A DNA stretch of 64,000 nt from Neptuniibacter sp. 1_MG-2023 (GTDB lineage Bacteria; Pseudomonadota; Gammaproteobacteria; Pseudomonadales; Balneatricaceae). The stretch covers positions 273,285-337,284 of the forward strand of contig NZ_JAUOQR010000003.1 in assembly GCF_030547185.1 (NCBI RefSeq). The letters are read 5' to 3'. Position numbers and translations under genes: made by a program. Positions 48,952 to 59,464 of this stretch are shown one piece after another. Position 1 is the first letter of the stretch; each line of letters starts with the position of its first letter. Below the pieces are notes generated by a model. That model saw nothing but the letters and a program-made list of their open reading frames with translations. It was not told the DNA's origin and ran no database searches.

Positions 48952-49986
48952 GTGATAAGCCTACCGACAGATTTTAAATATTTATACGGCGTTCCAGAGA
49001 GCGAAGCGGTTATTCGTTCAACCCCTGAAGATTTTCAAGTTATAGAGCAGCTTGGCTTTGAACCCGAAGGGCAGGGAGAACACGTATTTTTATATATCCG
49101 CAAATGTGGAGAGAATACAGATTGGGTTGCACGTCAGTTAGCTAACTTTGCTCAAGTTAGTCCACGTGATGTGAGTTATGCCGGCAAAAAAGATAGGCAT
49201 GCGGTTACTGAACAGTGGTTTTGTATTAAATTCCCTATTAAGCGCAATCTAAACTGGAAGCTGTTTGGTGGTGATAGCATTGAGGTGCTTAAGGCGGTAC
49301 GCCATCCGCGAAAACTTCGCTTAGGTACGCTAAAAGGGAATACATTTAGACTCTGCTTACGACAAGTTACGGATATGGATGCGTTGAAGCGTCGTGTGGC
49401 TGTTATTGAAAAAGAGGGTGTGCCCAACTATTTCGGTGAGCAGCGTTTTGGTTTTGATTTTGGTAATTTATATAAAGGCATAGCCCTATTAAAAGGGGAG
49501 ATTCAGGAGCGGCAGCGGAATAAAAAAGGTATCTATATTTCTGCAGTCCGTTCATGGTTGTTTAATCAGCTTTTGTCTTCACGTATAGAAAGCGGCTTGT
49601 GGAATAGCTTAATGGATGGTGATGCTTTGATGATCTCCGGAAGCCAGAGCTGTTTTGTTGAAGAAAAATCGAACGATGAGCTGCAACAGCGCCTTAATAG
49701 TGGCGCTATTACGCTTACGGGGCCTTTGTGGGGGCGTGGCGATATGTTACCCCAAGGTGAGGCCGAGGAGTGGGAACGCTCTACTCTTCTACAATGGAAA
49801 GATGTTTCCGACCTTTTAGAGACCTTAAGTTTAAATCAGGAGCGAAGAGCTTTGAAGCTGCAGCCTGAAAACCTTAAGCTAGAACAAATAAGCGAGACAG
49901 AGTGTTGGATTGAGTTTGGTTTGATGTCCGGTGCTTTCGCAACAAGTGTACTTAGAGAGCTGTGTTCAACTTCTGTGTCAGAGTAA
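48952..49986 (+). CDS. truD: tRNA pseudouridine(13) synthase TruD
   Basis: A 344-residue enzyme that makes pseudouridine at position 13 of tRNA-Glu. The catalytic Asp81 is in SYAGKKDRHAVTEQWF; PNYFGEQRFG and GPLWGRG lie in the core and the inserted TRUD domain. It starts with GTG at 48952, three bases after ftsB. The usual ispD and ispF between them are absent. surE follows after 10 bases. Confidence 0.95.
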   Translation: MISLPTDFKYLYGVPESEAVIRSTPEDFQVIEQLGFEPEGQGEHVFLYIRKCGENTDWVARQLANFAQVSPRDVSYAGKKDRHAVTEQWFCIKFPIKRNLNWKLFGGDSIEVLKAVRHPRKLRLGTLKGNTFRLCLRQVTDMDALKRRVAVIEKEGVPNYFGEQRFGFDFGNLYKGIALLKGEIQERQRNKKGIYISAVRSWLFNQLLSSRIESGLWNSLMDGDALMISGSQSCFVEEKSNDELQQRLNSGAITLTGPLWGRGDMLPQGEAEEWERSTLLQWKDVSDLLETLSLNQERRALKLQPENLKLEQISETECWIEFGLMSGAFATSVLRELCSTSVSE

Positions 49987-49996
49987 CGACGGATAT

Positions 49997-50746
49997 ATGA
50001 AGATATTAATCTCAAATGATGATGGTGTTTATGCTCCTGGGTTGTCGGCGTTAGTCCGAGCCTTGTCTGATTTAGGGGAGGTTTTAGTTGTCGCTCCGGA
50101 TAGAAACCGTAGCGCCGCGAGTAACTCTTTAACCCTTGATAGACCATTGGAAATTGTTCACCACGAAAATGGATTTTATAGTATCAATGGCACGCCGACC
50201 GATTGTGTTCATATTGGTGGGTCTGGAGTATTAGGCATGGAGCCGGATATTGTAGTGTCGGGGATCAATGCGGGTCCTAATCTTGGTGATGATGTTATCT
50301 ACTCAGGAACGGTTGCTGCGGCGATGGAAGGGCGGCATTTTCGTTATCCTGCTATTGCTATATCATCAGGCAGCTTTCATCCAGCTTCCTATGAGGCAGC
50401 CGCACAAGTAGCCAAAGATATAGTGGCTAATATTCAGCAGTTGAATGTTGCGCCGAGGACTATTTTGAATGTTAATGTGCCTGACTGCTCTGTGGATGAA
50501 TTTAGCGGTATTCATGTGACCCGTTTAGGGCATAGGTCATGTGCAGATAAGCCTATAGCAACTCATGATCCCCGTGGCAAAGTGCGTTACTGGGTTGCGG
50601 GTGCAGGTCTTGCTGCTGATAGAGAGCCCGGTACTGACTTTTATGCGTTAGATGAGCGTTGTGTATCTATTACGCCTTTACATGTGGATATGACGGAATA
50701 TTCAGGTATGGATAATGTAGGTGATTGGTTGGAGCGTAGTTTTTGA
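49997..50746 (+). CDS. surE: 5'/3'-nucleotidase SurE
   Basis: A 249-residue survival protein with a Rossmann-like fold. The metal site starts at once: [16 protein letters not shown] with Asp8 and Asp9, followed by [15 protein letters not shown] and [19 protein letters not shown]. It removes phosphate from nucleoside monophosphates and short polyphosphate in stationary phase. The ATG at 49997 gives the standard start; upstream codons belong to truD. It overlaps the pcm start by 4 bases. Confidence 0.97.
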   Translation: MKILISNDDGVYAPGLSALVRALSDLGEVLVVAPDRNRSAASNSLTLDRPLEIVHHENGFYSINGTPTDCVHIGGSGVLGMEPDIVVSGINAGPNLGDDVIYSGTVAAAMEGRHFRYPAIAISSGSFHPASYEAAAQVAKDIVANIQQLNVAPRTILNVNVPDCSVDEFSGIHVTRLGHRSCADKPIATHDPRGKVRYWVAGAGLAADREPGTDFYALDERCVSITPLHVDMTEYSGMDNVGDWLERSF

Positions 50747-51411
50747 ACGATCAGCAATTACGTGGGATAGGAATGACCTCACAGCGAACTCGAGACCGAT
50801 TAATTAACCGGTTAAGAGAGCAGGGTATAGTTAATGAATCTGTACTCGAAGTGATGCGTCAGACGCCTAGACATATTTTTATTGATGAGGCTTTATCGCA
50901 TCGTGCGTATGAAGATACGGCTTTGCCTATTGGTTTTAATCAGACCATATCGCAGCCTTTTATTGTGGCGCGTATGACCGAAACCTTATTGGCGGATGGA
51001 CCTTTAGATAAAGTGTTAGAAGTAGGTACCGGTTCAGGGTATCAAACATCTATTTTGGCGCCTTTAGTGTCCGAATTGTTTAGTGTAGAGCGAATTCGTC
51101 CTTTACAAGAAAAAGCGCGAGAGCGGCTAAAGCTGCTAGGGCTCAGAAATGTCCACCTTAAGCATACCGATGGAGGCATGGGGTGGTCAGTCAAAGCACC
51201 ATTTGATGGGATATTGGCTGCCTGTGCTCCGGAAGAGGTTCCAGAAGAGTTGAAACAGCAGTTGGCTATTGGTGGAAGGCTGATTATTCCTGTAGGTGGA
51301 AGTGATAGTCAGGAGCTTAAGTTGGTTATACGTCTCTCAGAAGATGAGTTTTCAACAGAAGTACTTGAGTGTGTGAAATTTGTTCCATTATTAAGCGGTA
51401 CTGTACGTTAG
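50743..51411 (+). CDS. pcm: Protein-L-isoaspartate O-methyltransferase
   Basis: A 222-residue SAM-dependent enzyme that repairs damaged aspartyl residues. Marks: [19 protein letters not shown], the SAM site [18 protein letters not shown] and the end [12 protein letters not shown]. It starts with TTG at 50743, overlapping the surE stop, with TTGGAG well placed upstream; an ATG at 50773 with GGGA ahead is an alternative that drops ten residues. Confidence 0.93.
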   Translation: MNDQQLRGIGMTSQRTRDRLINRLREQGIVNESVLEVMRQTPRHIFIDEALSHRAYEDTALPIGFNQTISQPFIVARMTETLLADGPLDKVLEVGTGSGYQTSILAPLVSELFSVERIRPLQEKARERLKLLGLRNVHLKHTDGGMGWSVKAPFDGILAACAPEEVPEELKQQLAIGGRLIIPVGGSDSQELKLVIRLSEDEFSTEVLECVKFVPLLSGTVR

Positions 51412-51420
51412 GGAGTTTAG

Positions 51421-52362
51421 ATGCAAGAAGGGCGTTCACTGCGTGATTATATTGCGCTGTCGGGTAAAGGTATGATGATGGGGGCTGCAGATGCAGTGCC
51501 TGGCGTGTCTGGAGGCACGATCGCCTTTATGATGGGAATATATGAAGAGCTTATATTTTCATTAAAGCAGTTTGGACCAGCAGCTGTATTGATGTTGTTT
51601 AGAGAGGGGCCTGTTGCTGTATGGAAACATGTAAATGGCTCGTTTCTTTTAACACTGATTTCCGGAATACTATTTAGTTTATTAACTATCTCTCATGTTG
51701 TTCTCTATTGGTTGGCGGAATATCCGGAATTACTTTGGTCTTTTTTCTTCGGCCTGATCTTGGCTTCAGTATGGTCAGTCTGTCGGCATATAGATCTATG
51801 GGATCGTAATACTTATACCTCTTTTATTGTTGGGGTGGTTACGGCTTACTTTGTTACATCGATGTCCCCTACAAGCTTGGAGGTAACACCTCTGTTTATC
51901 TTTTTGTCTGGTATGGTGGCGATCTGTGCAATGATTCTTCCTGGTATCTCAGGAAGTTTTATTCTTTTGCTCTTAGGTATGTATGCGCCGATCTTGATGG
52001 CTATTAAAAATCTAGAACTGCTTACCTTAAGCCTATTTGCTGGTGGCTGTGTTGTCGGGTTGTTAAGCTTTTCCCGCGTGCTGAGTTGGATGTTTAGTTC
52101 TTTTAAAACCACCACCTTTGCTCTGTTGGGTGGCTTCATGTTGGGCTCACTTAATAAAGTGTGGCCTTGGAAATATACAACAGCCTATACCATTAATCGT
52201 CATGGAGAGGAGATACCCTTAGTGCAAGAAAATATCTCTCCGTTTTCTTTTGAGTCGCTTACGGGTGAACCCGCGTTATTAATGTATTCTCTATTATTGA
52301 TGTTTGTAGGGGTTCTGATGGTTGTAGTGATTGAAAAAATGGGGCGAAAATCAGAGGTATAG
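51421..52362 (+). CDS. popT: DUF368 protein, PopT-type undecaprenyl-phosphate translocase
   Basis: A 313-residue inner-membrane protein with about eight to ten hydrophobic segments. Two related motifs mark inverted-repeat halves: GAADAVPGVSGGTIAFMMG (residues 21-39) and MILPGISGSFILLLLGMY (from about 170). DUF368 proteins (PopT) are known to flip undecaprenyl phosphate back across the membrane for reuse, and matter most at alkaline pH. It lies in the pcm-nlpD interval with gaps of 9 and 4 bases, so it is within the surE-pcm-nlpD-rpoS operon. Its substrate is the dephosphorylated product of UppS. Confidence 0.82.
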   Translation: MQEGRSLRDYIALSGKGMMMGAADAVPGVSGGTIAFMMGIYEELIFSLKQFGPAAVLMLFREGPVAVWKHVNGSFLLTLISGILFSLLTISHVVLYWLAEYPELLWSFFFGLILASVWSVCRHIDLWDRNTYTSFIVGVVTAYFVTSMSPTSLEVTPLFIFLSGMVAICAMILPGISGSFILLLLGMYAPILMAIKNLELLTLSLFAGGCVVGLLSFSRVLSWMFSSFKTTTFALLGGFMLGSLNKVWPWKYTTAYTINRHGEEIPLVQENISPFSFESLTGEPALLMYSLLLMFVGVLMVVVIEKMGRKSEV

Positions 52363-52366
52363 TATT

Positions 52367-53242
52367 GTGCTGCTAAGATGGTTTTTAGCGTTTACTATAA
52401 TGGGATCGCTTGTAGCATGTGGTGGACACACTTATGCGCCCGTTAGTGAACGTGCTGTGCCTGCAGCTATCCATCCGAATACAGCAGAATACATTGTTAA
52501 AAAAGGGGATACGCTTTATTCCATAGCGTTTCGTTACGGGATGGATTATCGGCAATTGGCTGCCTTGAATGGCATTGGCAGCCATTACAGTATTTATCCT
52601 GGACAGCCTTTAAGATTAAAGCCAGCAACGGTACCTTCTAAAGAGTCGATCGTTCGCGACTCTTCAATAGTGGCTCCTAAGCCTATAATTACGTCTACTC
52701 GACAGACTGTTGCCGCGAATAAGCCTGTATCAAAACCTAAGCCTCAATCCCAGGCCGCAACGAAAAGACCGATTAAGAGCACAGCAAAGCCTTCATCTTC
52801 TACGGCTAAGCCGCCAGTAAAAACAACGACTACGAATAAAAAGCCCGAAATTAAAACAACTTCTTCAGGTAAAATTTACTGGAAATGGCCGGCCAACGGT
52901 AAGGTTTTAAATACATTTAAAACAAGTGGTGTTATTAATAAAGGGATAGATCTTGCTGGGTCCAGAGGTCTAGCGATTAAAGCGGCAGCGTCAGGTAAGG
53001 TAGTCTATGCAGGTAATGGCTTGTTAGGTTATGGAAATCTCGTAATTATTGATCACAATCAGCAATTTTTGAGTGCATATGCACATAATAGTCGTGTTTT
53101 AGTAAAAGAAAATGATATGGTTAAAACAGGCCAGAAAATTGCTGAGATGGGTAGCAGTGGTGCGGATAGAGTCATGTTGCATTTTGAAATACGGCGTGAT
53201 GGGAAACCGGTTGATCCACTTAGATATTTGCCCAAGCGATAG
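52367..53242 (+). CDS. nlpD: Murein hydrolase activator NlpD
   Basis: A 291-residue outer-membrane lipoprotein. The GTG start at 52367 (CAGAGG upstream) gives the signal MLLRWFLAFTIMGSLVAC with a LVAC lipobox. A LysM domain (YIVKKGDTLYSIAFRYGM..., about residues 43-87) is followed by a Lys/Pro/Thr-rich linker and a LytM/M23 domain (about 185-288). As usual for NlpD, the zinc ligands are degenerate (KGID instead of HxGxD). It activates the amidase AmiC at the septum. In many gammaproteobacteria an rpoS promoter lies inside nlpD. Confidence 0.92.
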   Translation: MLLRWFLAFTIMGSLVACGGHTYAPVSERAVPAAIHPNTAEYIVKKGDTLYSIAFRYGMDYRQLAALNGIGSHYSIYPGQPLRLKPATVPSKESIVRDSSIVAPKPIITSTRQTVAANKPVSKPKPQSQAATKRPIKSTAKPSSSTAKPPVKTTTTNKKPEIKTTSSGKIYWKWPANGKVLNTFKTSGVINKGIDLAGSRGLAIKAAASGKVVYAGNGLLGYGNLVIIDHNQQFLSAYAHNSRVLVKENDMVKTGQKIAEMGSSGADRVMLHFEIRRDGKPVDPLRYLPKR

Positions 53243-53297
53243 CCAATAATAATAAAAAAATCTGTTTTTTTAGAATGCGACGGTTAGGGAACGGGTT

Positions 53298-54305
53298 ATG
53301 GAGAATATGGATAACGACTGCAAATTGGATTTGCAGGGTGCAGCTGTAAGTGATCAGCCGCTTCAAGAAGAACCGGATCAAACAACTGTAGCGTCCGTAG
53401 AAAAAAAGGAGCTTTTAAATAGTGGACGGGGGCGGGGTAGTATTGCCCACAAAGATTTATTAAATGCTAAAAATTTGGATGCAACACAGCTTTATCTGAA
53501 TGAAATTGGCTTTTCTCCACTTTTGAGCGCTGAGGAAGAGGTTTATTTCTCTCGTTTATCACTTAAGGGAGATGAGGCTGCACGTAAACGAATGATCGAG
53601 AGCAACTTGAGATTAGTTGTTAAGATTTCTCGCCGTTACATCAATAGAGGTCTTACCCTGTTAGATCTTATTGAGGAGGGGAATTTAGGGTTGATTCGTG
53701 CGGTTGAAAAATTTGACCCTGAACGAGGCTTCCGTTTTTCAACTTATGCTACATGGTGGATACGTCAAACTATTGAACGAGCGATTATGAATCAAACTCG
53801 TACAATTAGGCTGCCGATTCATGTGGTTAAAGAGTTAAACGTCTATCTTCGAGCTGCGAGAGAGTTAGCGCAAAAGTTAGATCATGAGCCATCAGCTGAA
53901 GAAATTGCTGAGTTGGTGGATAAGCCTGTTGAGAACGTAGAGCGTATGTTGGGTCTCAATGAGCGTGTAACTTCAATTGATACCCCGATGGGTAAAGATT
54001 CAGACAAATCTTTACTTGATACTATACCTGATACCATTTCGACAGATCCTGCTACTTTACTTCAGAACTCCAATATCAGTGGGAATCTTGATAACTGGTT
54101 GAATGGTTTACCTGAGAAGCATGCTGAAGTTTTATCTAGGCGTTTTGGGCTTCGTGGTTATGAAATGAGTACTTTAGAAGAAGTAGGGCGAGAAATTGGT
54201 TTGACGCGTGAACGTGTTCGTCAAATTCAAGTTGAAGCGCTGCGTAAACTGCGTGATATTGTAGAAAAAAATGGCTTAAGTGGAGAAGATCTACTTCAGC
54301 AATAG
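53298..54305 (+). CDS. rpoS: RNA polymerase sigma factor RpoS
   Basis: A 335-residue stationary-phase and general stress sigma factor. Region 1.2 ([21 protein letters not shown]), region 2 ([20 protein letters not shown] and [20 protein letters not shown]), region 3 and region 4 ([17 protein letters not shown]) are complete. The acidic N-terminal ~50 residues are variable. The gene follows nlpD by 55 bases and ends before a terminator shared with mutS. Confidence 0.97.
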   Translation: MENMDNDCKLDLQGAAVSDQPLQEEPDQTTVASVEKKELLNSGRGRGSIAHKDLLNAKNLDATQLYLNEIGFSPLLSAEEEVYFSRLSLKGDEAARKRMIESNLRLVVKISRRYINRGLTLLDLIEEGNLGLIRAVEKFDPERGFRFSTYATWWIRQTIERAIMNQTRTIRLPIHVVKELNVYLRAARELAQKLDHEPSAEEIAELVDKPVENVERMLGLNERVTSIDTPMGKDSDKSLLDTIPDTISTDPATLLQNSNISGNLDNWLNGLPEKHAEVLSRRFGLRGYEMSTLEEVGREIGLTRERVRQIQVEALRKLRDIVEKNGLSGEDLLQQ

Positions 54306-54324
54306 ATTGTTTTGTACCCCGATT

Positions 54325-54354
54325 AAAAAAAACCGCCATGGGCGGTTTTTTTTT
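54325..54354. terminator. Bidirectional terminator between rpoS and mutS
   Basis: A run of A residues leads into ACCGCC-ATG-GGCGGT followed by nine T residues. Because the A and T runs flank a perfect stem, it works from both converging genes. Confidence 0.92.
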
Positions 54355-54358
54355 GTAT

Positions 54359-56926
54359 TTATTTAACGAGTTCCTTTAGTTCGTATAAAAGCTCCAGTGC
54401 CTGTCGTGGAGAAAGGTCATCAGGAGATATCTTTTTCAGCTCTTTTACGGCTTTGTGAGTCGGTGCGGAAAACATATCGTTCTGAACCGGCGGTGGTGGC
54501 GTTGTCATCTGCGCTGCGACAGTAACATCTTGTTCTAGCTGCAGTAGTTTTGTTTTTGCCTGCTGTATTACTTGTAGCGGTACGCCAGCTAGTTGAGCAA
54601 CTTGTAAACCATAACTTTGACTTGCAGGACCCTCTTTAACTTCATGAAGGAAGACAATGTGATCATTGTGTTCCACTGCAGTTAAATGAACATTGAATAC
54701 GCTTGGCGCTTGTTCTGGCAAGCTGGTCAATTCGAAGTAGTGGGTTGCAAAGAGTGTAAAGGCACGGGTTTCTCGGGCAAGGTTTTCTGCACATGCCCAC
54801 GCGAGGGATAAACCATCAAAGGTGCTGGTGCCTCGGCCCACTTCATCCATTAATACTAAGCTGCGATCCGTTGCATTATGCATAATGTTGGCGGTTTCTG
54901 TCATTTCCACCATAAATGTGGATCGACCGCCGGCCAGATCGTCTGAAGAGCCCATGCGGGTAAATATTCGATCTACAATGCCGATTGTTGCTGCGCTCGC
55001 GGGTACATAGCTTCCTATGTGGGCCAGTAAAGTGATAAGCGCTGCTTGGCGCATATAGGTTGATTTACCACCCATGTTTGGCCCTGTGATAATGAGCATC
55101 TTGCGCTTAGTATCAAGTTCTAAATCATTAGAAACAAAAGGGTCGTCTAAAACGCTTTCAACAACTGGGTGGCGACCTCGCTGGATTTTAATTTGCGGCT
55201 CATCTGTCAAAATCGGTGGAACATAGTCAAGTGTTGAGGCGCGTTCTGCTAAATTGTTTAGCGTGTCTAGCTCCGCTATAGCAGTTGAAGAATCCTGTAA
55301 TTCGGCGAGTTCTGCCGCTAAGGTTTCAAGTAGCTCATCATAAAGTGCTTTTTCCCGTGATAGAGCCCGGCTTTTAGCGGAGAGTGCTTTATCTTCAAAC
55401 TCTTTGAGTTCTGGTGTGATATAGCGTTCGGCATTTTTTAAGGTTTGGCGGCGGATATATTCCGCTGGGAGTTCTGCTTTTTGGGCTTTGCCTATCTCAA
55501 TAAAGTAGCCATGAACTCGATTATAACCAACCTTGAGCGTTGTGATGCCAGTACGTTCACGCTCGCGACGCTCGAGTTCAATTAAATAGGCGCCCGCATT
55601 TTCGCTTAAGCCACGTAATTCGTCGAGTTCGCTGTCGTAACCTGCGGCTATTACGCCCCCATCACGGATGATGACGGGCGGGTTGTCGATAATCGCTCGG
55701 CTAAGTAAATCTGCTAAAGCAGGGAATTCACTGATTGTTTCTGCTAATTCTGTAACTCTAGGGGCTGAGCTTTCGTGTAGTTTACTTTGTAAACTGGGTA
55801 ATATATTTAATGAGTTACGTAGTCTTTCTAAGTCACGTGGCCGCGCTGAGCGTAAAGCTATGCGGGCTAAAATTCGCTCGCTATCACCTATTTTTTTAAG
55901 GTCTTGTTCAATGCTTTCAAAACGATATTCATCTTGTAACCATTGTATAGATGCTTGTCGTGCTAAAAGGGTGCTTCTGTCTTGCAAAGGTCTATGCAAC
56001 CAGCGTCTCAATAAGCGACTTCCCATCGGGGTTCGGCATTTATCGATCACTTGAGCAAGTGTGTTATCAAAGCTGCCCGATAGATTTTGATCTATTTCTA
56101 AATTCTTACGAGTGGCGGCATCAAGGGCCACACAATCGTTGTGGTGCTCAACTTGGATACGACGAATATGGGGGAGTGCGGTTCTTTGGGTGTCTTTAGC
56201 GTATTGAAGTAAGCACCCTGCAGCGCTGATGGCCACGCTATGTTGTTCGCACCCAAAGCCGCCTAGATCTTTGACTTTAAATTGTTGGCATAAAAGATTA
56301 TGAGCGGTATCGGTTTCAAAATGCCAAGATGCTTGAGGGCGTAAACTTTTGCGTGTAGCCAGTAGTGTGCCGAGCGTTGTTTCTTCGTTATATAAGGTTT
56401 CAGAGGGACGTAAACGCTCAAGTTCACTTAATAATGAATCTTGTGTATTAACTTCCAGTAAACTAAAGCGGCCAGAGGTTATATCAACAATAGCTAAACC
56501 GTAAATATCGTCAATATGGTTGATCGCTACGAGTAAGTTGTCTCTATTTTCGTCGAGTAGAGCTTCGTCGCTGACGGTTCCTGGAGTGATAATTCTGGCG
56601 ACTGCGCGTTCTACGGGACCTTTACTCGTTGCTGGATCACCAATTTGTTCACAGATTACAACGGATTCACCAGCGCGAACAATTTTTCCTACGTAAGTTT
56701 CTGCAGCGTGATAGGGAATACCGGCCATAGGGATCGGTTCCCCTCCGGATTTACCACGTGCTGTTAAGGATATATCGAGTAGTTCAGAGGCTTTTTTTGC
56801 ATCATCATAGAAAAGCTCATAAAAGTCTCCCATCCGGTAAAATACAAGTTGGTTGGGGTGTTGAGCCTTAATGCGTAGATATTGCTGCATCATAGGTGTA
56901 TGGGTTGGGGATGCTTTGGTAACCAT
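54359..56926 (-). CDS. mutS: DNA mismatch repair protein MutS
   Basis: A 855-residue mismatch sensor (E. coli 853). The N-terminal mismatch-reading Phe-x-Glu is present in [14 protein letters not shown] (Phe35, Glu37). The connector, lever and clamp domains are followed by the ATPase with the Walker A loop [13 protein letters not shown] (near residue 620), [15 protein letters not shown], and ATHYFELT. The C-terminal tetramer/MutL region is intact. It faces rpoS in a convergent arrangement typical of gammaproteobacteria. Confidence 0.97.
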   Translation of the reverse strand: MVTKASPTHTPMMQQYLRIKAQHPNQLVFYRMGDFYELFYDDAKKASELLDISLTARGKSGGEPIPMAGIPYHAAETYVGKIVRAGESVVICEQIGDPATSKGPVERAVARIITPGTVSDEALLDENRDNLLVAINHIDDIYGLAIVDITSGRFSLLEVNTQDSLLSELERLRPSETLYNEETTLGTLLATRKSLRPQASWHFETDTAHNLLCQQFKVKDLGGFGCEQHSVAISAAGCLLQYAKDTQRTALPHIRRIQVEHHNDCVALDAATRKNLEIDQNLSGSFDNTLAQVIDKCRTPMGSRLLRRWLHRPLQDRSTLLARQASIQWLQDEYRFESIEQDLKKIGDSERILARIALRSARPRDLERLRNSLNILPSLQSKLHESSAPRVTELAETISEFPALADLLSRAIIDNPPVIIRDGGVIAAGYDSELDELRGLSENAGAYLIELERRERERTGITTLKVGYNRVHGYFIEIGKAQKAELPAEYIRRQTLKNAERYITPELKEFEDKALSAKSRALSREKALYDELLETLAAELAELQDSSTAIAELDTLNNLAERASTLDYVPPILTDEPQIKIQRGRHPVVESVLDDPFVSNDLELDTKRKMLIITGPNMGGKSTYMRQAALITLLAHIGSYVPASAATIGIVDRIFTRMGSSDDLAGGRSTFMVEMTETANIMHNATDRSLVLMDEVGRGTSTFDGLSLAWACAENLARETRAFTLFATHYFELTSLPEQAPSVFNVHLTAVEHNDHIVFLHEVKEGPASQSYGLQVAQLAGVPLQVIQQAKTKLLQLEQDVTVAAQMTTPPPPVQNDMFSAPTHKAVKELKKISPDDLSPRQALELLYELKELVK

Positions 56927-57109
56927 CTGATTATACTGTCTATTTTGAGGTAAATTAGTTCTGCTTAGGTGCAGATATTAGAGGCATTGTACGTTAAATG
57001 GATATGACAACATAGATGCGATTATATATGTGTTCGTGTCTTTTTTTGTGTTGTTTTAGTGAGAAATGAGAATAATAAAAGAGATAAGTTGTGGATAACT
57101 GGAGTCTAT

Positions 57110-57586
57110 ATGCAACAGCTAGTATGTGAGATTGCTAAGAAAGCGATCGAAAAGAAAGTAATGATAGCGACTGCAGAATCATGCACCGGTGGTTGGATTG
57201 CTCAAGAGATAACAGCCGTGGCGGGTAGTTCTGAGTGGTTTGATCGTGGCTTTGTTACTTACAGTAATCAGTCGAAGCACGAGATGTTAGGGGTTTCGGA
57301 GCACACCTTGGCACAGTATGGAGCGGTTTCTGAGGAAGTGGTCATTGAGATGGCTGAAGGTGTTCTTTTAAATAGTTCGGCGCAGCTATCGGTCGTTACA
57401 AGTGGGATAGCGGGACCGGGGGGTGGTAGTGCAGAAAAGCCGGTTGGTACGGTGTGGTTTGCATGGGCGGTGCATGATAAGCCGACCCGAACGGCAGTTT
57501 TTCAGTTTAATGGCGATCGTGAATCCGTTCGAAAACAAGCGGTTAGGGTGGCGCTTGAGGGAATTTTACAGAACTTGGCCATCTGA
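57110..57586 (+). CDS. pncC: Nicotinamide-nucleotide amidohydrolase PncC (CinA C-terminal type)
   Basis: A 158-residue single-domain member of the CinA C-terminal family, which cuts NMN to nicotinate mononucleotide plus ammonia for NAD recycling. Key parts are ATAESCTGGWIAQEITAV, FDRGFVTYSNQSK, TSGIAGPGGG and KPVGTVWFAW. I place the start at ATG 57110, with CTGGAGTC upstream; an earlier in-frame start would add 17 charged residues. It precedes recA, as in many gammaproteobacteria. Confidence 0.92.
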   Translation: MQQLVCEIAKKAIEKKVMIATAESCTGGWIAQEITAVAGSSEWFDRGFVTYSNQSKHEMLGVSEHTLAQYGAVSEEVVIEMAEGVLLNSSAQLSVVTSGIAGPGGGSAEKPVGTVWFAWAVHDKPTRTAVFQFNGDRESVRKQAVRVALEGILQNLAI

Positions 57587-57616
57587 GGGTTGCAATCCAG
57601 AAATGTTATGAAATAA

Positions 57617-57636
57617 TACTGTCCATACATACAGTA
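57617..57636. promoter_or_regulatory. LexA (SOS) box upstream of recA
   Basis: TACTGTCCATACATACAGTA has the CTG-N10-CAG core of the gammaproteobacterial LexA operator with symmetric TA ends, 40 bases before the recA start. This implies recA repression by LexA and induction on DNA damage. Confidence 0.9.
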
Positions 57637-57676
57637 TATTTCAACGTAATGTGAAATGACTTAGACAGGGTTTAAG

Positions 57677-58717
57677 ATGGACGCGAATCGTAAAAAAGCG
57701 CTTGATGCAGCATTAGGGCAGATTGAAAGACAGTTTGGTAAAGGCGCAGTCATGCGTATGGGGGATCAGCCAAGAGAAGCGATTCCTGCTGTATCGACAG
57801 GTTCTTTAGGGCTGGATATCGCTCTGGGTATAGGTGGTTTACCTTATGGTCGAATCGTAGAAATCTATGGTCCAGAATCCTCAGGTAAAACTACATTAAC
57901 GTTACAAGTTATTGCTGAAGCGCAAAAAGACGGTAAGACCTGTGCTTTCGTTGATGCTGAACACGCATTAGACCCTATCTATGCTGAAAAACTAGGTGTT
58001 GATGTCGATAATCTTTTGGTCTCTCAACCAGATACGGGTGAGCAGGCTTTAGAAATTACCGATATGCTTGTTCGCTCTAACGCTGTTGATGTGATTATTG
58101 TTGACTCTGTTGCGGCGTTAACGCCAAAAGCAGAAATTGAAGGTGATATGGGTGATACTCATGTTGGTTTACAGGCGCGTCTAATGTCTCAAGCGCTACG
58201 TAAATTGACGGGTAATGTAAAAAATTCAAATTGCTTGTTGGTATTTATCAATCAGATCCGTATGAAAATTGGTGTGATGTTTGGTAACCCAGAAACTACA
58301 ACAGGGGGTAATGCACTTAAGTTTTACTCCTCTGTTCGGTTAGATATCCGTCGTACCGGTGCTGTTAAGTTGGGTGATGAGGTTATTGGTAACGAGACGC
58401 GCGTTAAAGTTGTGAAGAACAAAGTAGCACCTCCTTTCCGCCAAGCTGAATTCCAGATCATGTATGGTAAAGGTATCTATCATATGGGTGAGGTAATTGA
58501 TTTAGGCGTTAAAGAGAAGTTAGTCGATAAATCGGGTGCTTGGTATGCTTATAACGGCGATAAAATTGGTCAAGGTAAGGCTAATGCTGCGAAGTATTTA
58601 GAAGAAAATCGTGAAATCGCTAATGAGATTGAAACTGAGTTGCGTAAACGTTTATTGGCGGCAGAACCAGAAGTAAAAGAAGAAAGTGATTCTTCAGAAA
58701 ATCTTGACCTTATTTAA
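57677..58717 (+). CDS. recA: Recombinase RecA
   Basis: A 346-residue strand-exchange protein. Walker A is [12 protein letters not shown] (about 65-76), the Walker B region is [20 protein letters not shown], loop L2 shows [20 protein letters not shown], and the C-terminal acidic tail [11 protein letters not shown] type is present. It coats single-stranded DNA, drives homologous recombination and triggers LexA self-cleavage. A LexA box and a terminator flank it. Confidence 0.98.
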   Translation: MDANRKKALDAALGQIERQFGKGAVMRMGDQPREAIPAVSTGSLGLDIALGIGGLPYGRIVEIYGPESSGKTTLTLQVIAEAQKDGKTCAFVDAEHALDPIYAEKLGVDVDNLLVSQPDTGEQALEITDMLVRSNAVDVIIVDSVAALTPKAEIEGDMGDTHVGLQARLMSQALRKLTGNVKNSNCLLVFINQIRMKIGVMFGNPETTTGGNALKFYSSVRLDIRRTGAVKLGDEVIGNETRVKVVKNKVAPPFRQAEFQIMYGKGIYHMGEVIDLGVKEKLVDKSGAWYAYNGDKIGQGKANAAKYLEENREIANEIETELRKRLLAAEPEVKEESDSSENLDLI

Positions 58718-58739
58718 CAATATGCTCGGTTAAGATTAA

Positions 58740-58771
58740 GACCTCCTTCACTTAGTGATGGAGGTTTTTTT
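58740..58771 (+). terminator. Intrinsic terminator after recA
   Basis: ACCTCC (58741-58746) pairs with GGAGGT (58760-58765), with an inner TCACT/AGTGA stem, followed by seven T residues. Some transcripts probably read through to recX, which starts 32 bases later. Confidence 0.85.
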
Positions 58772-58802
58772 GTTTAAGGTCCTAGATTTTGAAGGCAATT
58801 TA

Positions 58803-59270
58803 ATGGATAGAGAGATTACTAAAAAAGATCTATGGAATAGAGCGATAGGTTTACTTTCACGGCGTGAATACTCTAAAGGTGAGCTGAGAGATAAATTATC
58901 GTTAATGTCGACGGAGCTTGATATTGAGTCTGTTTTATCAGATTTAGAAGCGGCGGGGTATCAATCTGACACTCGGTTTGTTGAAAGCTTTTTACGGATG
59001 AGGATTTCTCAAGGTCATGGTTTGATGCGTATCCGCTTTGATCTAAAGCGGAAGGGGGTTGAGGAGTATTTGATTGAAGATGCTGTGCATGCAAATGATG
59101 TGGATTGGTTTGAACTAGCTGTAGATCTGTATAAACGAAAGTATGCGCTATCATCGAAAGTGTTAGATTATAAAGAGCGCGCACGAAGAGTTCGTTTTAT
59201 GAGTCAGCGTGGTTTCTCATTTGATGAAATTCAATATGCTGAAAATGAAGTGTTAAAAAATACAAATTAA
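58803..59270 (+). CDS. recX: Regulatory protein RecX
   Basis: A 155-residue all-helical RecA modulator with three repeated three-helix units. Typical segments are LLSRREYSKGELRDKLS, DLEAAGYQSDTRFVESFLRMR, GLMRIRFDLKRKGV and FMSQRGFSFDEIQYAE. It limits RecA filament growth. I place the start at ATG 58803 (GAAGG 7 bases ahead); the earlier in-frame GTG at 58755 lies inside the recA terminator. Confidence 0.9.
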   Translation: MDREITKKDLWNRAIGLLSRREYSKGELRDKLSLMSTELDIESVLSDLEAAGYQSDTRFVESFLRMRISQGHGLMRIRFDLKRKGVEEYLIEDAVHANDVDWFELAVDLYKRKYALSSKVLDYKERARRVRFMSQRGFSFDEIQYAENEVLKNTN

Positions 59271-59340
59271 CGCGTAAATTGGGTATACGCGTTATAGATC
59301 CCCATTAATTGTTCTATTAATGGTCATTAATTCAAAAATA

Positions 59341-59370
59341 TTCGAACAATTTCAGTACAGGATATATACT
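59341..59370 (+). promoter_or_regulatory. Possible alaS promoter
   Basis: TATACT at 59365-59370 fits a -10 hexamer; TTCGAA at 59341-59346 is a weak -35 with 18 bases between. It would start transcription about 90 bases before alaS. The call is by eye only. Confidence 0.4.
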
Positions 59371-59464
59371 ATGGCGCCCATATTTGTGGTTACTTTTTTC
59401 TGTCATGGCTATTAGACGGTCATTTGGCAGGTTTACTGGAACGGACACGCAAACGGTTCATCTA

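Noticed and set aside
53243..53297. A-rich/T-rich palindrome between nlpD and rpoS as a terminator
   Set aside because: There is no G/C stem between the A and T runs, and nlpD-rpoS read-through is expected.
58755..58802. Longer RecX start at GTG 58755
   Set aside because: It lies within the recA terminator stem and adds residues not found in RecX; the ATG at 58803 has a ribosome site.
59384..59464. Longer AlaS start upstream of ATG 59465
   Set aside because: The added residues do not resemble the AlaS N-terminus and would cover the likely promoter.
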